A stretch of DNA of 64,000 nt. Origin: Hermatobates lingyangjiaoensis. Its lineage: Eukaryota > Arthropoda > Insecta > Hemiptera > Hermatobatidae. Under the pieces are notes generated by a model. That model ran no database searches and was not told the DNA's origin. It saw only the letters and a list, made by a program, of their open reading frames with translations. Shown here in pieces: positions 34,500 to 44,934 of the stretch (position 1 is the first letter of the stretch; each line of letters opens with the position of its first letter). Where the stretch lies: assembly GCA_026182355.1 (NCBI GenBank), contig JAPFBL010001617.1:3383001-3447000 (forward strand). The letters are read 5' to 3'. Position numbers and translations under genes: made by a program.

Positions 34500-34754
34500 A
34501 TTAACGGTACAAGTTAAGGCCAGGAGGAGAGCGAGCTTTGAGAAGACAGATAATTGCCTCCTCTGAAGCTCTTAAAGTAACCCGAGAAGACGGAACAGGG
34601 ATATGATTAAGGACTTGGACCGGAAGCAGTGATTAAAATCCAGTCCATGGGAATTAGAGTGGATAGCAATAGGGAGGTTTTTGCGTTGACCAACGGAAGC
34701 CCTGTGACCATTCATACGCAAGTTGAGCTGCGTAGAGGCCATACCAACGTAGAA
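34500..34754 (-). pseudogene. PLE GIY-YIG endonuclease C-terminus, P6 left arm
   Basis: The reverse strand encodes the same C-terminal domain as the right arm: 'FYVGMASTQLNLRMNGHRAS', 'VGQRKNLPIAIHSNSHGLDF', then the 'NHCFRVQVLNHI' block and 'ASEEAIICLLKARSPPGLN' to a stop near 34503. The GIY-YIG motif is cut by the palindrome centre. Confidence 0.8.
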
Positions 34755-34773
34755 CGTAGTTTGGACTGCACCC

Positions 34774-35038
34774 AGTGTGATGCATTCTACGTTGGTATGG
34801 CCTCTACGCAGCTCAACTTGCGTATGAATGGTCACAGGGCTTCCGTTGGTCAACGCAAAAACCTCCCTATTGCTATCCACTCTAATTCCCATGGACTGGA
34901 TTTTAATCACTGCTTCCGGGTCCAAGTCCTTAATCATATCCCTGTTCCGTCTTCTCGGGTTACTTTAAGAGCTTCAGAGGAGGCAATTATCTGTCTTCTC
35001 AAAGCTCGCTCTCCTCCTGGCCTTAACTTGTACCGTTA
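34774..35038 (+). pseudogene. PLE GIY-YIG endonuclease C-terminus, P6 right arm
   Basis: Frame beginning in the palindrome loop gives 'LDCTQCDAFYVGMASTQLNL', i.e. the CxxC-x-x-YVG core of a PLE GIY-YIG domain, then the conserved R..H ('RMNGH'), 'SHGLDFNHCF' and a C-terminal 'EEAIICLLKARSPPGLNLYR' end at 35038. The preceding codons read through into the inverted copy. RT and N-terminus are absent. Confidence 0.85.
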
Positions 35039-35302
35039 ATTTAATTATTTTTATTTTTTTTTTATTTTGATTATTTTATTTTATTTTTTATTTATTTATT
35101 TTAATTTTTTATTATTTTTTTTTAAATTGTTTATTGCTTCATTTACTATTCTTCTCCTTCTGTTATTTTTATTTGCTTTTATTTGTTCTTTTTAGTTATT
35201 TTTCTCTCTGTAGTTAGTAGCTTACCTAGGACGGCCGACAGAGTGCGTGCGTGTTCGTTTGCATTCGGTCTACCTCTCAGTTAGCTTCAGCTACTCAAAG
35301 GG

Positions 35303-35345
35303 ACTACTTCTACCGATGACGACGACTGTCGAAATATCGTTGTGA
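35303..35345 (+). ncRNA. Hammerhead-like motif, P6 right arm
   Basis: CCGAUGA box, spacer C, stem II GAC-GACU-GUC, GAA, AUAU, C, then GUUGUGAG. Closely related in text to the motif at 51.1 kb ('AUAUCGAUGUGAG'). Confidence 0.5.
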
Positions 35346-35389
35346 GTCTTTTGTGTGTATCTTTATTTGTTTTTTCTCTTTCATGTGTC

Positions 35390-35444
<55 letters not shown>

Positions 35445-35445
<1 letters not shown>

Positions 35446-35733
35446 ATTAAAGTAGACGGCAGCTTCCGCATTTACGACTTTTTTGCTCGTTTTCTCTAGT
35501 TTTCTTACTAGTTTTTTCTGGTAGGGAGTGATTTCATGGAGGAGTTGTCCCAGAGACATCAAAGAAATAATCTTTTAGCTTAATGCTAAAATATTAAGCT
35601 AAAAGATTATTTCTTTGATGTCTCTGGGACAACTCCTCCATGAAATCACTCCCTACCAGAAAAAACTAGTAAGAAAACTAGAGAAAACGAGCAAAAAAGT
35701 CGTAAATGCGGAAGCTGCCGTCTACTTTAATAA
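35445..35733. repeat. PLE palindrome P7 (about 140-bp arms)
   Basis: Arms meet near 35590 ('gctaaaatattaagct'). They hold the N-terminal PLE codons; the left arm is bounded by (AT)n and the right arm continues into more of the element. Confidence 0.9.
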
Positions 35734-35790
35734 AATATGTTTACAAGAAAATCTGCTGCCAATATACACTAATATATATATATGGGTTGC
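35597..35790 (+). pseudogene. PLE polyprotein N-terminal fragment
   Basis: The frame reads 'LLHEITPYQKKLVRKLEKTS', 'KKVVNAEAAVYFNKICLQEN' and 'LLPIYTNI'. This corresponds to the conserved region ahead of the RT in Penelope-like elements, as I recall it ('..F...CL...L.P.YT.I..'). It breaks off at (TA)n near 35772. Then another PLE end with a hammerhead-like motif follows. A paralogous piece is at 53.48-53.66 kb and an eroded one near 52.24 kb. Confidence 0.65.
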
Positions 35791-35819
35791 TGTTTACCAG
35801 GCAAGCAGTGCTCTTCCTC

Positions 35820-35850
35820 TCCTGATGATGAGGTGGCCGAAATATTGAAA
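35820..35850 (+). ncRNA. Hammerhead-like motif
   Basis: CUGAUGA box (exact), spacer U, imperfect stem II 'GAGGUGGCC', GAA, AUAU, U. Stem II is weak, so activity is doubtful. Confidence 0.4.
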
Positions 35851-36289
35851 TAAGTTTTAGAACGTAAAATTTGAATAGTATGTCAACTTTTCAAAGTAAT
35901 AGACAGAAAGCAATCGTCATAACCACTATTAGTTGAAACTCATATCGAATCGAGAGTAGTAGTATTGGATTTGTTTACTATATTAATTCACGACCTTTAT
36001 AGAAGAAGGAACAAATTAACTAGTTTTGTTATCACTAATTCATCATGCCAAACAACACCATGAAATAAATTGAGCCAACTAAGCTTTTCCTGGAAGAATG
36101 CCCAACGTGAAAAAAGTGAAATTTACATTTACGATGACCTGTCATGTTACTGATTCGAACACTGCATAATAATTACCTGAGTGAATGAATGTTTGCTTAA
36201 GTAATATGGAATGATAAATATAATCTGAAGCAAGTGTAAATAATAAATATCTTAAAAATCTAAGAACTTCATTGCATAGGAGATTAGTA
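35851..36289. other. Unannotated stretch
   Basis: No feature recognised. Confidence 0.4.
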
Positions 36290-36690
36290 TATCAGACTTC
36301 TATGTAATTAGTGGTTATCGTATTAAATTAGCCAATTTTTATGTACTTTGAAGTTATTAAAGTAAATAATTAAATGAAATTATTACACTTCTTCTATGTA
36401 TACGTTGGTTATGGAAGTCATATATTAGATTACTTAGGTTATCAATCATATTCAATTGTATGACTCTTCTATATACCTAGTGATTATTAAAGCATTTAAT
36501 CATATTGTATTACTGTGTTTTTTCTATGAATTAGTGATTATCGAAGTATTTAATCATATTGACTTATTATCTTCTTCTTTGTACTTAAAGATTAATAAAG
36601 CATTTATTCGTATTGAATAATTACGATTCTTCTGTGTATTTTATAATTATCAAGGCATTTATTCCTATTGATTTATTGAATTTTATATAT
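36290..36690. repeat. Degenerate tandem repeat, about 55-bp period
   Basis: Units built on 'cttctatgta', 'tagtgattatcaaagcattt' and 'aatcatattg' recur at about 36297, 36387, 36462, 36518, 36572 and 36627. The last four are the most regular. Confidence 0.65.
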
Positions 36691-37527
36691 AACCCATTCA
36701 TAGAAAAGATTTTCTTGAATAAAAACTTAATAACTGTTATGCCGTATGGAAAAAAAGTTAAGTATATTTTGGTTTTTGAAACAAAATCGGATACACAGAA
36801 ACATTGAGACTATTAGATTAAGCACGTCAATTTGTGAATATAGAATTACAGAATGACAAGTTATTTTAAGATGAGTGGTGTCCGATCTGTTGAGAGAAAA
36901 TTCTGTTACCAGACATCAATTCTAGCCACTGATAAAACAGTATTTTTATTCCATTTTTCTTCAGCGACTCCAATTTAAATTTATTCCAACATATATAAAC
37001 TTGTTTTAATATAGCATTATCGGATATGAAATGCAGTTTTTGTCGCAAAAATAAAGTTTTTATATACTCAGCGAATGAAACACAACATAAATTTGGTTGC
37101 AGTTTAACAGCAAAACATATTCACATATAACACGGTTGAATCAAATATTGCAGTTAAAAAGTCAGTCCAATTGTGAAGAAACATTTTAGGTGTTTTCAGA
37201 ACAGCACATTGATTTAATTATTCCTAATATAAAATTTTTCTGTCATGAAATATATTGAATACAAATAAATTTATTACACATACATTTTCATTAATTAACA
37301 AGATATTCTGTTCATAAATAAGACATTAATGTAATACTAATTTTCTTTTTTTTTTTAGATCTGAGCTGCCCTTTCATCTCATTCTTGAAATAGTGTACCA
37401 GCAAAGCATTCTTCGCAAATACAATTAACAACTTTTTTTCAAATTGTTAAGCACAACTTTCATAACAATTAAGTGAATAAAATTTTAATTCAACAAAACA
37501 GAGATTAAAAAAATATTCAATACTTAC

Positions 37528-37563
37528 GATATATCCACGTCCAGAACTGCATCGACTGCTAGC
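37528..37563 (-). CDS. Candidate host microexon (36 bp, phase 0)
   Basis: Minus strand: acceptor 'agatgaatttgtttcag', 36 bp encoding ASSRCSSGRGYI, donor 'gtaagtattg' (near-perfect consensus). Divisible by three, phase 0 on both sides. It lies 3.0 kb downstream, on the same strand, of the 108-bp exon and 9.3 kb upstream of the 27-bp exon. A PLE palindrome of about 2 kb sits in the intron between it and the 108-bp exon. Product unknown. Confidence 0.55.
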
Positions 37564-37799
37564 CTGAAACAAATTCATCTCCACATTATATAATCAGCAA
37601 TATGTACCATGATCAACTTTATAAAACGCAGCAGTTTTCTTTAAAATGATGCCTTAAATTTCTAATGGTTTAACATTAAGTTTATTCATTAATAATTAAT
37701 TAAGTTTATATATCAACAGAGGTCTCTATTTATCCTTATGAAAGGATCATATGCATCAGTTGTTAAAGTTCGTTTTATGTATAACACTCTCTCTAGAAC

Positions 37800-37802
<3 letters not shown>

Positions 37803-37842
<40 letters not shown>

Positions 37843-37863
37843 TATCATATATATATATATATA
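37803..37863. repeat. (AT)n microsatellite
   Basis: About 60 bp of AT with one 'catatcat' interruption; borders the PLE palindrome P8. Confidence 0.95.
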
Positions 37864-38285
37864 ATCAATGATTAAACCACAATAAGAAATGAGACAAGAA
37901 GACTAAGATCTTTCAATTTTATTTTAAAAGGGTGAAAGTGCAGGAAAGGACTAATGTCCAGAAAAGGATGTTTGAGGAAACAAAGGAGTACAGTAAGAAA
38001 GAGTAAAAAACTGTCCACTAGCTGTCAACCCTCTAAGAAGAGGCTATTGCCCTCGTAACGAAAGTATCAAGTTTGAAGAGACTGTTGCTAATGTTTATAA
38101 TATTTGATTTATTAAATTTAATTAGAGACGATTCAATAATATTTCTTAACAACATCGATTTTTCATAGGTAATAAATTTAGCTCCTGTCCAATCAATATG
38201 AAGATTTCATTTTTTATATGCAAGAATATGGCACTACTTTTTTCCTATCTACTTACGTTGTATTGGTGTTGTTTTACACGTGTCT

Positions 38286-38575
38286 TTAATGATTTACCAG
38301 TTTGACCAATATAAATTTTATGCCCACGTTATTACGATTATAAAACACCATATCAAAATTAAGTTGTTTGGCTAATCTTGGAACGGGGTCCAATGACTCA
38401 TGATATGGCAAAACTATAGAATTTGACAATGAACGGGGCTCTGTTGAAGTATTAGAGAAAGTTTTTTTAGCACCCTTCAAAGCTAAATCGATATAAGAAG
38501 AGGGGTATTTTAATGAAAGGGCAATTGACCTAATGTTGTTAATCTCTTCATTAAGGAATTCAGGAGAGCAACTCT
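38286..38575 (-). pseudogene. PLE connector/endonuclease fragment, P8 left arm
   Basis: The minus frame has 'KTFSNTSTEPRSLSNSIVLP' and 'LDPVPRLAKQLNFDMVFYNR', then jumps from 'NRNNVG' directly to 'IKFILVKL', because about 75 bp present in the right arm (coding for the cysteine motif) are missing. Hence frameshifted and dead. Confidence 0.65.
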
Positions 38576-38583
38576 TAACGCCC

Positions 38584-39100
38584 TCAAAAAAGTATTTCTA
38601 AAAACAGAAAATTTAACATTTTTTGGATGGGAAGAATAAAAGTGAACATATGCAAGTACATTCGTAGGTTTTCTATATACACTAAAGCGTAACTCTTAGG
38701 TAACCTATGGATTAGACCACCTAAGAAGGGCAAATTACCACTTACTTCTTCTCCCATTGTGAATTTGATTGTCGGCACTAATGAATTCAATTTTATTAGG
38801 AAATCATTTTTATTTGTAGAATTAGGACCGATGCAAAGTATATCGTGAACATATCTATACCATTTAACATGTCTAGGCAATATTGAGCTTAACATTTTAC
38901 TTTCAAAGAACTCCATGTATAAATTACTTAGGAGGGGGATAAGCAGTTACCCATTGCAAGCTCAAATTTTCGTATATAATAATTATTTTCAAACTGAAAA
39001 TGAGAATCTTCCACACATGACTTAATTAACTCTATTATAGTGGTAGATGGAAGGGGAAAGGAATAATACATGTAACTGATCTGTTGAGCTTACTCCAGGA
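38584..39100 (-). pseudogene. PLE reverse transcriptase fragment, mutated active site
   Basis: The minus frame 38916-38584 encodes 'ILPRHVKWYRYVHDILCIGP', then 'TIKFTMGEEVSGNLPFLGGL'. In Penelope-like RTs this is 'R(Y/F)VDDI' followed about 45 residues later by 'FLDV.I'. Here the first catalytic aspartate is histidine (YVHD) and FLDV is FLGG. Text from 38940 to 39100 continues upstream in other frames. The RT core upstream is missing. Confidence 0.7.
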
Positions 39101-39149
39101 GGAATTAATTAATTATTCCCTTCCCCTTCCATCTACTGATGACATGGAT

Positions 39150-39720
39150 TCCCCATGTGTTAATGAAGAGATTAACAACATTAGGTCAATTGCCCTTTAA
39201 TTAAAATACCCCTCTTCTTATATCGATTTAGCTTTGAAGGGTGCTAAAAAAACTTTCTCTAATACTTCAACAGAGCCCCTTTCATTGTCAAATTCTATAG
39301 TTTTGCCACACCATGAATCATTGGACCCCCTTCCAAGATTAGCCAAACAACTTTTAATATAGTGTTTTCTAATCGTAATAACGTGGGTAATATGTTAATA
39401 AAAAACTCTCCCAGCGAATTGGAGTCCGGTGGTATTTATAAAATTTCGTGCAAAAATTGCCATAAAATTTATATTGGTCAAACTGGTAAATCATTAAAGA
39501 CACGTGTAAAACAACACCAATACAACGTAAGTAGATAGGAAAAAAGTAGTGCCATATTCTTGCATATAAAAAATGAAATCTTCATATTGATTGGACAGGA
39601 GCTAAATTTATTACCTATGAAAAATCGATGTTGTTAAGAAATATTATTGAATCGTCTCTAATTAAATTTAATAAATCAAATATTATAAACATTAGCAACA
39701 GTCTCTTCAAACTTGATACT
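39150..39720 (+). pseudogene. PLE GIY-YIG endonuclease, P8 right arm
   Basis: Reads 'SNTSTEPLSLSNSIVLPHHE', then after a frame change 'NRNNVGNMLIKNSPSELESG', 'GIYKISCKNCHKIYIGQTGK' and 'SLKTRVKQHQYN'. GIYKI-C-x2-C-x3-YIGQT is the full GIY-YIG signature with the CxxC zinc-binding cysteines characteristic of Penelope endonucleases. It ends with 'ATFVTRAIASSKRVDS'-like text in shifted frames. Small indels break the reading frame. Confidence 0.8.
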
Positions 39721-39919
39721 TTCGTTACGAGGGCAATAGCCTCTTCTAAGAGGGTTGACAGCTAGCGGATAGTTTTTTACTCTTTCTTACTGTACTCCTT
39801 TGTTTCCTCAAACATCCTTTTCTGGACATTAGTCCTTTCCTGCACTTTCACCCTTTTAAAATACCACTCTTCTCAAGCCCTCACCAGATGTTTTCTGCAT
39901 CTAGTGTTTCAGTTAGGTT

Positions 39920-39968
39920 TTTAACTCTGACGAAGACCGCTTGTTACGGTTGAAACATTTTAGTCTTG
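39920..39968 (+). ncRNA. Hammerhead-like motif, P8 right end
   Basis: CUGACGA box (exact), spacer A, stem II GACCG-CUUGUUA-CGGUU (last pair G-U), GAA, ACAUUU (imperfect palindrome), U. Stem I: upstream ACU pairs with downstream AGU. The related motif at 50.28 kb has AGAUCU as stem III. Confidence 0.6.
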
Positions 39969-40581
39969 TTTTCCTATTTCTTATTGTGGTTTGATCATTG
40001 ATTGTTATTTCACGTGTTTATGTGAAATCCTTTTATATGCATATATATATACATTTTTAGCGGTCTTCTGGTCTTTCTAAATCTTTCACGTTTTCGGTTT
40101 TTTTTTTCTTCTTTTCGCTTCTTGAAGACTGTGTGAAATCGAATGATCAAGAACCATTGTTGTTAAATTCCTTTACTTGTTTCTCAGTTTAGTTTAACTA
40201 TACATACAAATATACCCACACAATAATTACAAATATGTTTGGACCGTATGTTTTTTCTTGGTCTGTTCACGTTATAACGTTATCTTGACAAATATTTTTG
40301 TTGTCATAACAATGGTTTCTTGTTTTTAGCTTCTTGTGTCTTTAACATGCTTATTGTATTTTTTTTTTTGACTTACGTACATTTATTTCATTTACAAATA
40401 CATAATTAAACACTTACAATGTTGTTACCTAATTAAGATAACTTAAACAATATATGTAATTAACGAGAAAATTGAAACTGCATCACCATTCAAATAAGGT
40501 AGAATTAACATCTAAGAAATTTTACTCTTTGATAATACATTCTTACATCGTATTTCATAAATAAGAAAAAGTAATAATTAC

Positions 40582-40689
40582 ATCACTCAGTCGGTTATCT
40601 TCGCTGTCTCCTGGTTCTCTTTTGACAACGGAAATGGCATCATCGCTGGTTCCCGGATCAGGTTTAATCATCTCCTCCTTAGGTAATGT
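40582..40689 (-). CDS. Candidate host exon (108 bp, phase 0) with SUMO-type motifs
   Basis: Minus strand: acceptor 'ttgattctgtttcag', 108 bp, donor 'gtaattatta'. It encodes 36 residues: 'TLPKEEMIKPDPGTSDDA' then 'ISVVKREPGDSEDNRLSD'. The text has IKPD and VKRE, both fitting the psi-K-x-(D/E) SUMO acceptor pattern often seen in nuclear and transcription-related proteins, in an acidic, probably disordered segment. No stop in frame, higher GC than surroundings, no repeat similarity. Best exon candidate in the window. I cannot assign the gene. Confidence 0.65.
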
Positions 40690-43600
40690 CTGAAACAGAA
40701 TCAACACAAGTGTAAAAAAGCAGATATACCAACATAATTAGACTTAATATATATTATAATAAATTCTGAATTCGACACGAATGGAAATCATTTCAGCAAC
40801 AGAAAAACAAAAACAAGCAAGAATATCTTACATCCACTAGTCACTTTAAATGATGACATGTTATCAGAGTGTCAAAGTTCATTTCAAAAAATATTCCTGT
40901 CACCTAATTATTGAACAATACACAATGAAGTTAAAAATGTAAGTCATATCAAAGCTAAGTCAAAATAAATAAAAAACAATTTCAAATCCATAGTGACAAT
41001 TGACAGAAGTAAAGCTAAAGGAGAAAAAGTAAAACACTTTCATGAGCTTACAGTAAGTAAAAAGCATTACAAAAACTAAATAACGTTCGAAACCGAGTCC
41101 ATTAAACCCATAACCAACATAAATAAAAATCTATTGTGTCCTCAACTCAACTTGACAGTACAAATTCCGTAGAATACTTTCAGTAGTTGTTCCGTAGTTG
41201 TTTTATACAAATTAAATAGTTCTTCATCTAAGAAGTGATTATATTTTGAATATTATATTGGTCTTTTCATAGATCCTTCAAACCATGCAATCTGCAAGGG
41301 TTAACGCTACAAGATTACTTTTGCTAATGGCAACATGATTATGGTGGCATACAAAAATGTATGTTATAGTTTCTTGCGGACGAGTACTTATAACGTCAAG
41401 AAACTAATTTCAAAATTCAAAGAAATACGAAATATGGCAGGCAGTTATTTGAAGAATATGTCGATAGGTATCATGAAGTTTCGTTTAAAATTTGAAAAGT
41501 TGAGTTTTGCTATTCTATTACGGAATTTGACAATTAATAGACATGTTTTGAGGAAAACAATTGAGAAAATTCGTTACAACTTAAAAATTAAGTTAATGAT
41601 TTTAATTGGCTCATTTTGAGTGTCAATTTCTATTTGTAAATAACGTTGTGCTCATAACTTCCGTTTACGATTGAAGCATGGGCTCACTGAATTAACCACA
41701 GTCGCAAGTCGACGTCTGACCGAAAGTTGCTGAAACCTGGACACAACCACATGCTTCCAATACACATTTGACTTCCTAAGGAAAGATTCCGACGTTGAAC
41801 CGTAAATCGGAACAGAGGAACTTCAGATGAATCTGGGATTATAAAGCATCAATTTATTGTTCTTCGAAGCCAGAAGGACTTATTGGTCTAGTGATGCCAC
41901 AATATACTTTCAGTTAAGTCAGAATGTTTGATAACGTGTTGGCTCGTATGCTCCATGCAATGTTGGACCGGTCCCAGAAGCTGTTCCCCTTCAAGAACAC
42001 AAAAGCCTTAAGTCGTGTGAACTATTAGTCTATCTATGATCATCTAATAGTTGTGAATAAATCTATTGCCTAAGTTTAGTCATGTCTTTAACGTTATTAT
42101 GATGTTTCATTTACTTTTCCATATGCCTAAATTATCCAACTATTTTACTACTTTCGTCACCTTCTGTTTGATTTTCGTCATGTACTCGCTTCAGACGTTT
42201 CAGAGCTACATTATTCTGGTAATTGATTTGATACTTAAGGTAGCTTGTTTCCTCTAAATGCATTAAAAATGTGTAAACACAATCATTAGATAATTCATTC
42301 AAGATGACCATTATAAGTTAATAAACGATTCAAAATGAAAAATTACCACTATAACCAGTTAAAGAGGACAAAAATTGAAGTCAAGCAAAGAACAGATTAC
42401 TTGAAACTAAAATTAGCTGACAAACTTACAATCGAAGTCTGTCTCAAAGGTCAAAGGTTAAGGGAGTTAATAGGAAATGCGACTTTCAACCGTAATCAAA
42501 GTTTATGTTTCCTATTCCTACAGTAACTTAACTTGCTGCACAATCCTCTTAATTTCAGTTATGATACATAATTGTTTACGAAATCAATATTGGTATGTAT
42601 CAATTTTTTTTTCATAAAGCATCACCTGTGCTTGAAAACACTTAAATAAAAATGACGGTCGAATAATTTTAAGAATAATAGATTTTTTTTATTAAGAATG
42701 GAGATTTTTTTATTTTGTATCCAAAAGTTTCTGAAAAGTAGGTCACAACTTTTTTTGTATAGTTTTTGGGTAATATTGGTTCATGGGAAGTCTTTCTTAT
42801 TCCTCATTATATGTTTTTAGACACAATTTATTTCTCAAAGACTACCAACTCTCGGTAGGTGGCATTTAGCGAGCTTTATGGAACTGATGATGACATAATC
42901 TTAAAAATATTAAGTATTTTTGATAAAGGAAAAGGACGGTTGCTCAAAACTGTAAATTCTGTATAGACGGTTGACTTCTGAAAATTCTTTAACTCTATGC
43001 TGGCCATAACGTTTGGCAGATCATAGTGAAATAAAACACAATATAGCTTCTTTTAAGAAGATGAACTGTGTAGATGTTGGCAAAATTGCATCAGATGAAA
43101 AGTGAATTGTATCTCTCTAGATTGATAACATATATTTCGGTTTTTAAACTACAAACACTGAAATATAAAAACTTTGCATGCGGCATCGAACTAAAATTAA
43201 TATTTCTTTACATCAACTTAAAAATGTTCTAACTGGAATGCAACCAACCAGAAATTTTTAAAAATAATTATCACCCACTTTCTATAAGTTAATTTTATAT
43301 CTAACAGAATCAATACTTTAATACATAAAATGCGGTAGCATAAATTTCAACGTGTTATTCATGTTTTTTGGACAGGGACATAACATCGCTCATTACCGAA
43401 AATACCGCATTATGAAAGTGCATTATAATACATGCATATTGTTATTATGCTAAAGCATCATTTGCTAAAACTCTTTAGCAATAAATTGTTTTGAAATTTT
43501 TGCTAATTTACTGATTTAACTTACTGATTAAATACGCCAATGTTCACTGAACCCATTTTTAATTTTAGCCTGCCGGTAGCGAGTTGGGATCCATTAAATC

Positions 43601-44095
43601 TGTTATAACATATTTACATGTCTCATTGTTTAACAAATCCTGATCAAATTTGATTAACATATAGTTCTTAGTTATCATAAATAACTCCATTGGTTTTGGG
43701 TGATATTAAAAGAATTGGAAAGATACATTATCTATTCTATGTCAAAGAAGGTTGAAACTAAACCACTCTTCTGGGTTTAAAGAAACATTAAAGTTCGTAT
43801 TAAATATTATCATAATATAAATATTACTTGAGAAAAATTTAAGATTTTTTTCCATCTTGCATGAGATAATGTTGAACAAAAAAAAGACAACTACTAAGTT
43901 CTATCAGTAGACATTTAAAATTATAATATAATAATGACTGTATTTCCGTTATCAATGACAGAACTAACAGCCACATTAAAATAAAACAGTTTCCTAATTT
44001 CACTGAAAATGAGTTTTATATGTTTACTTATAGATGACTTTGCCAAATTACATATTCATCGAAAGGGACTCGTACCCTTGAGTGTATTTTAATAA
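40690..44095. other. Mostly single-copy-looking DNA, no gene recognised
   Basis: No repeat family of the window is present. Plus frames of 94, 63 and 63 codons (41335, 42066, 42335) lack recognisable domains. 41640-42010 is less AT-rich and has weak R2-like text (see rejected items). If the exon model holds, this would be intron upstream of the 108-bp exon. Confidence 0.4.
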
Positions 44096-44099
44096 AGTT

Positions 44100-44650
44100 T
44101 AGTATTTTTAACAAAGAGGTCTTTGACCTGCTTTCTTTTTCCTTGAGAAGGATTCATCTGGATTTATAACCAGACCTTTCTCATTGAGCCATCTTTCACC
44201 AATTGGAAGAGCATGGTTCAAAAGCTCAAATTCAGTAGCTTAAGAATTTTTCATGTTTTAATGATGAAAACATCTGCATGACCTAACGGAACGAAACTTT
44301 GGTTATTTAAAGCATCCAAAAGTTATCCACAACTAATAAGTTATCCACAGCCTCCAGTGGTTTCAATTTCAGTTGTGGTATAGACCTATGCCATAACGCA
44401 TAATTACATAAATAATTATGCTTTAATTATTCTTGGGTTAGAGTGTTGAACCATTGTTCTTGGATTAAAATATCTATATATTAGTTCTAATTCACTGTAT
44501 TCTAAAGCATGCTACCAAAAGCGCCATCAATATCCAAGGAGCAGCCAAGAGTGATTCAATGAATACTTGAATAGTTTTCTAATTTTCAGCACAGCTTTTT
44601 GAACTGACTCTGCTGATTTACCCTTCCCATACGTTTGCTATTCCTTACGA
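44100..44650 (-). pseudogene. LINE reverse transcriptase relic
   Basis: Minus strand, in RT order: 'YGKGKSAESVQKAV' (about 44640-44600; usual 'G.S..TALH..V'), 'LGCSLDIDGAFGSML' (about 44545-44500; motif A 'FLDIEGAFD'), then after a gap 'ALPIGERWLNEKGLVINPDE' and 'FSRKKKAGQRPL' (44230-44105; usual 'W....GL.VNP.KT....FTRKRK'). The catalytic YADD stretch between is missing and frames shift. Same general clade as the relic at 8.1 kb. Confidence 0.5.
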
Positions 44651-44934
44651 TTGTCCATATTTATCACTAACTTCTCATGTAACCACATATAGAATCTAAT
44701 ATTTATTTATTTCTTTTTAGTGTTAATATTACTGTTCCAATATTTAAACTCATGAAACATTCATAAGATAATAAAACAAAAGTTTAAGTTTATTCAGTCA
44801 CCTGATAAGCTACCTAGGATCAAACGACGAATTTTCATAAAATACGGAAAAGTACTTTTCCCAAGCTTACAATATTACCCAAAAACAATGGGGTTTATTA
44901 AACCTTTAAACAGCAATTTTGTTTGCCTAGATTC

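Larger units (their letters stand above)
34147..35393. repeat. PLE palindrome P6, 1.25 kb, about 608-bp arms
   Basis: Left arm 34147-34754 and right arm 34784-35393 with a 29-nt loop. Arms look almost identical by eye, flanked by (AT)n on both sides (34084-34118 and 35394-35440). Each arm contains, from centre outward, the last about 90 codons of a PLE endonuclease, an AT-rich 3' UTR, and a hammerhead-like motif. Confidence 0.9.
37866..40000. repeat. PLE palindrome P8, about 2.1 kb
   Basis: Outer ends are 'attaaaccacaataagaaat' at 37870 and its rc 'atttcttattgtggtttgat' near 39976. Arms agree over roughly 37920-38560 and 39150-39865; the middle (38560-39150) is present once and holds the RT. 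The left arm has lost about 85 bp with the hammerhead-like core and about 75 bp within the GIY-YIG codons. The right arm is intact at both places. Confidence 0.85.

Noticed and set aside
41335..41619. 94-codon plus frame, Lys/Ile-rich
   Set aside because: No recognisable domain, AT-driven composition, no start context or splice support.
41930..42030. Possible R2-type LINE RT text ('FDNVLARMLHAMLD')
   Set aside because: Only a short resemblance to the 'ILA.RL......Q.GF' region, without flanking RT motifs in order.
43960..44000. Minus-strand 34-bp exon between 'ttttcag' and 'gttagt'
   Set aside because: Length not a multiple of three, AT-rich, no coding character.
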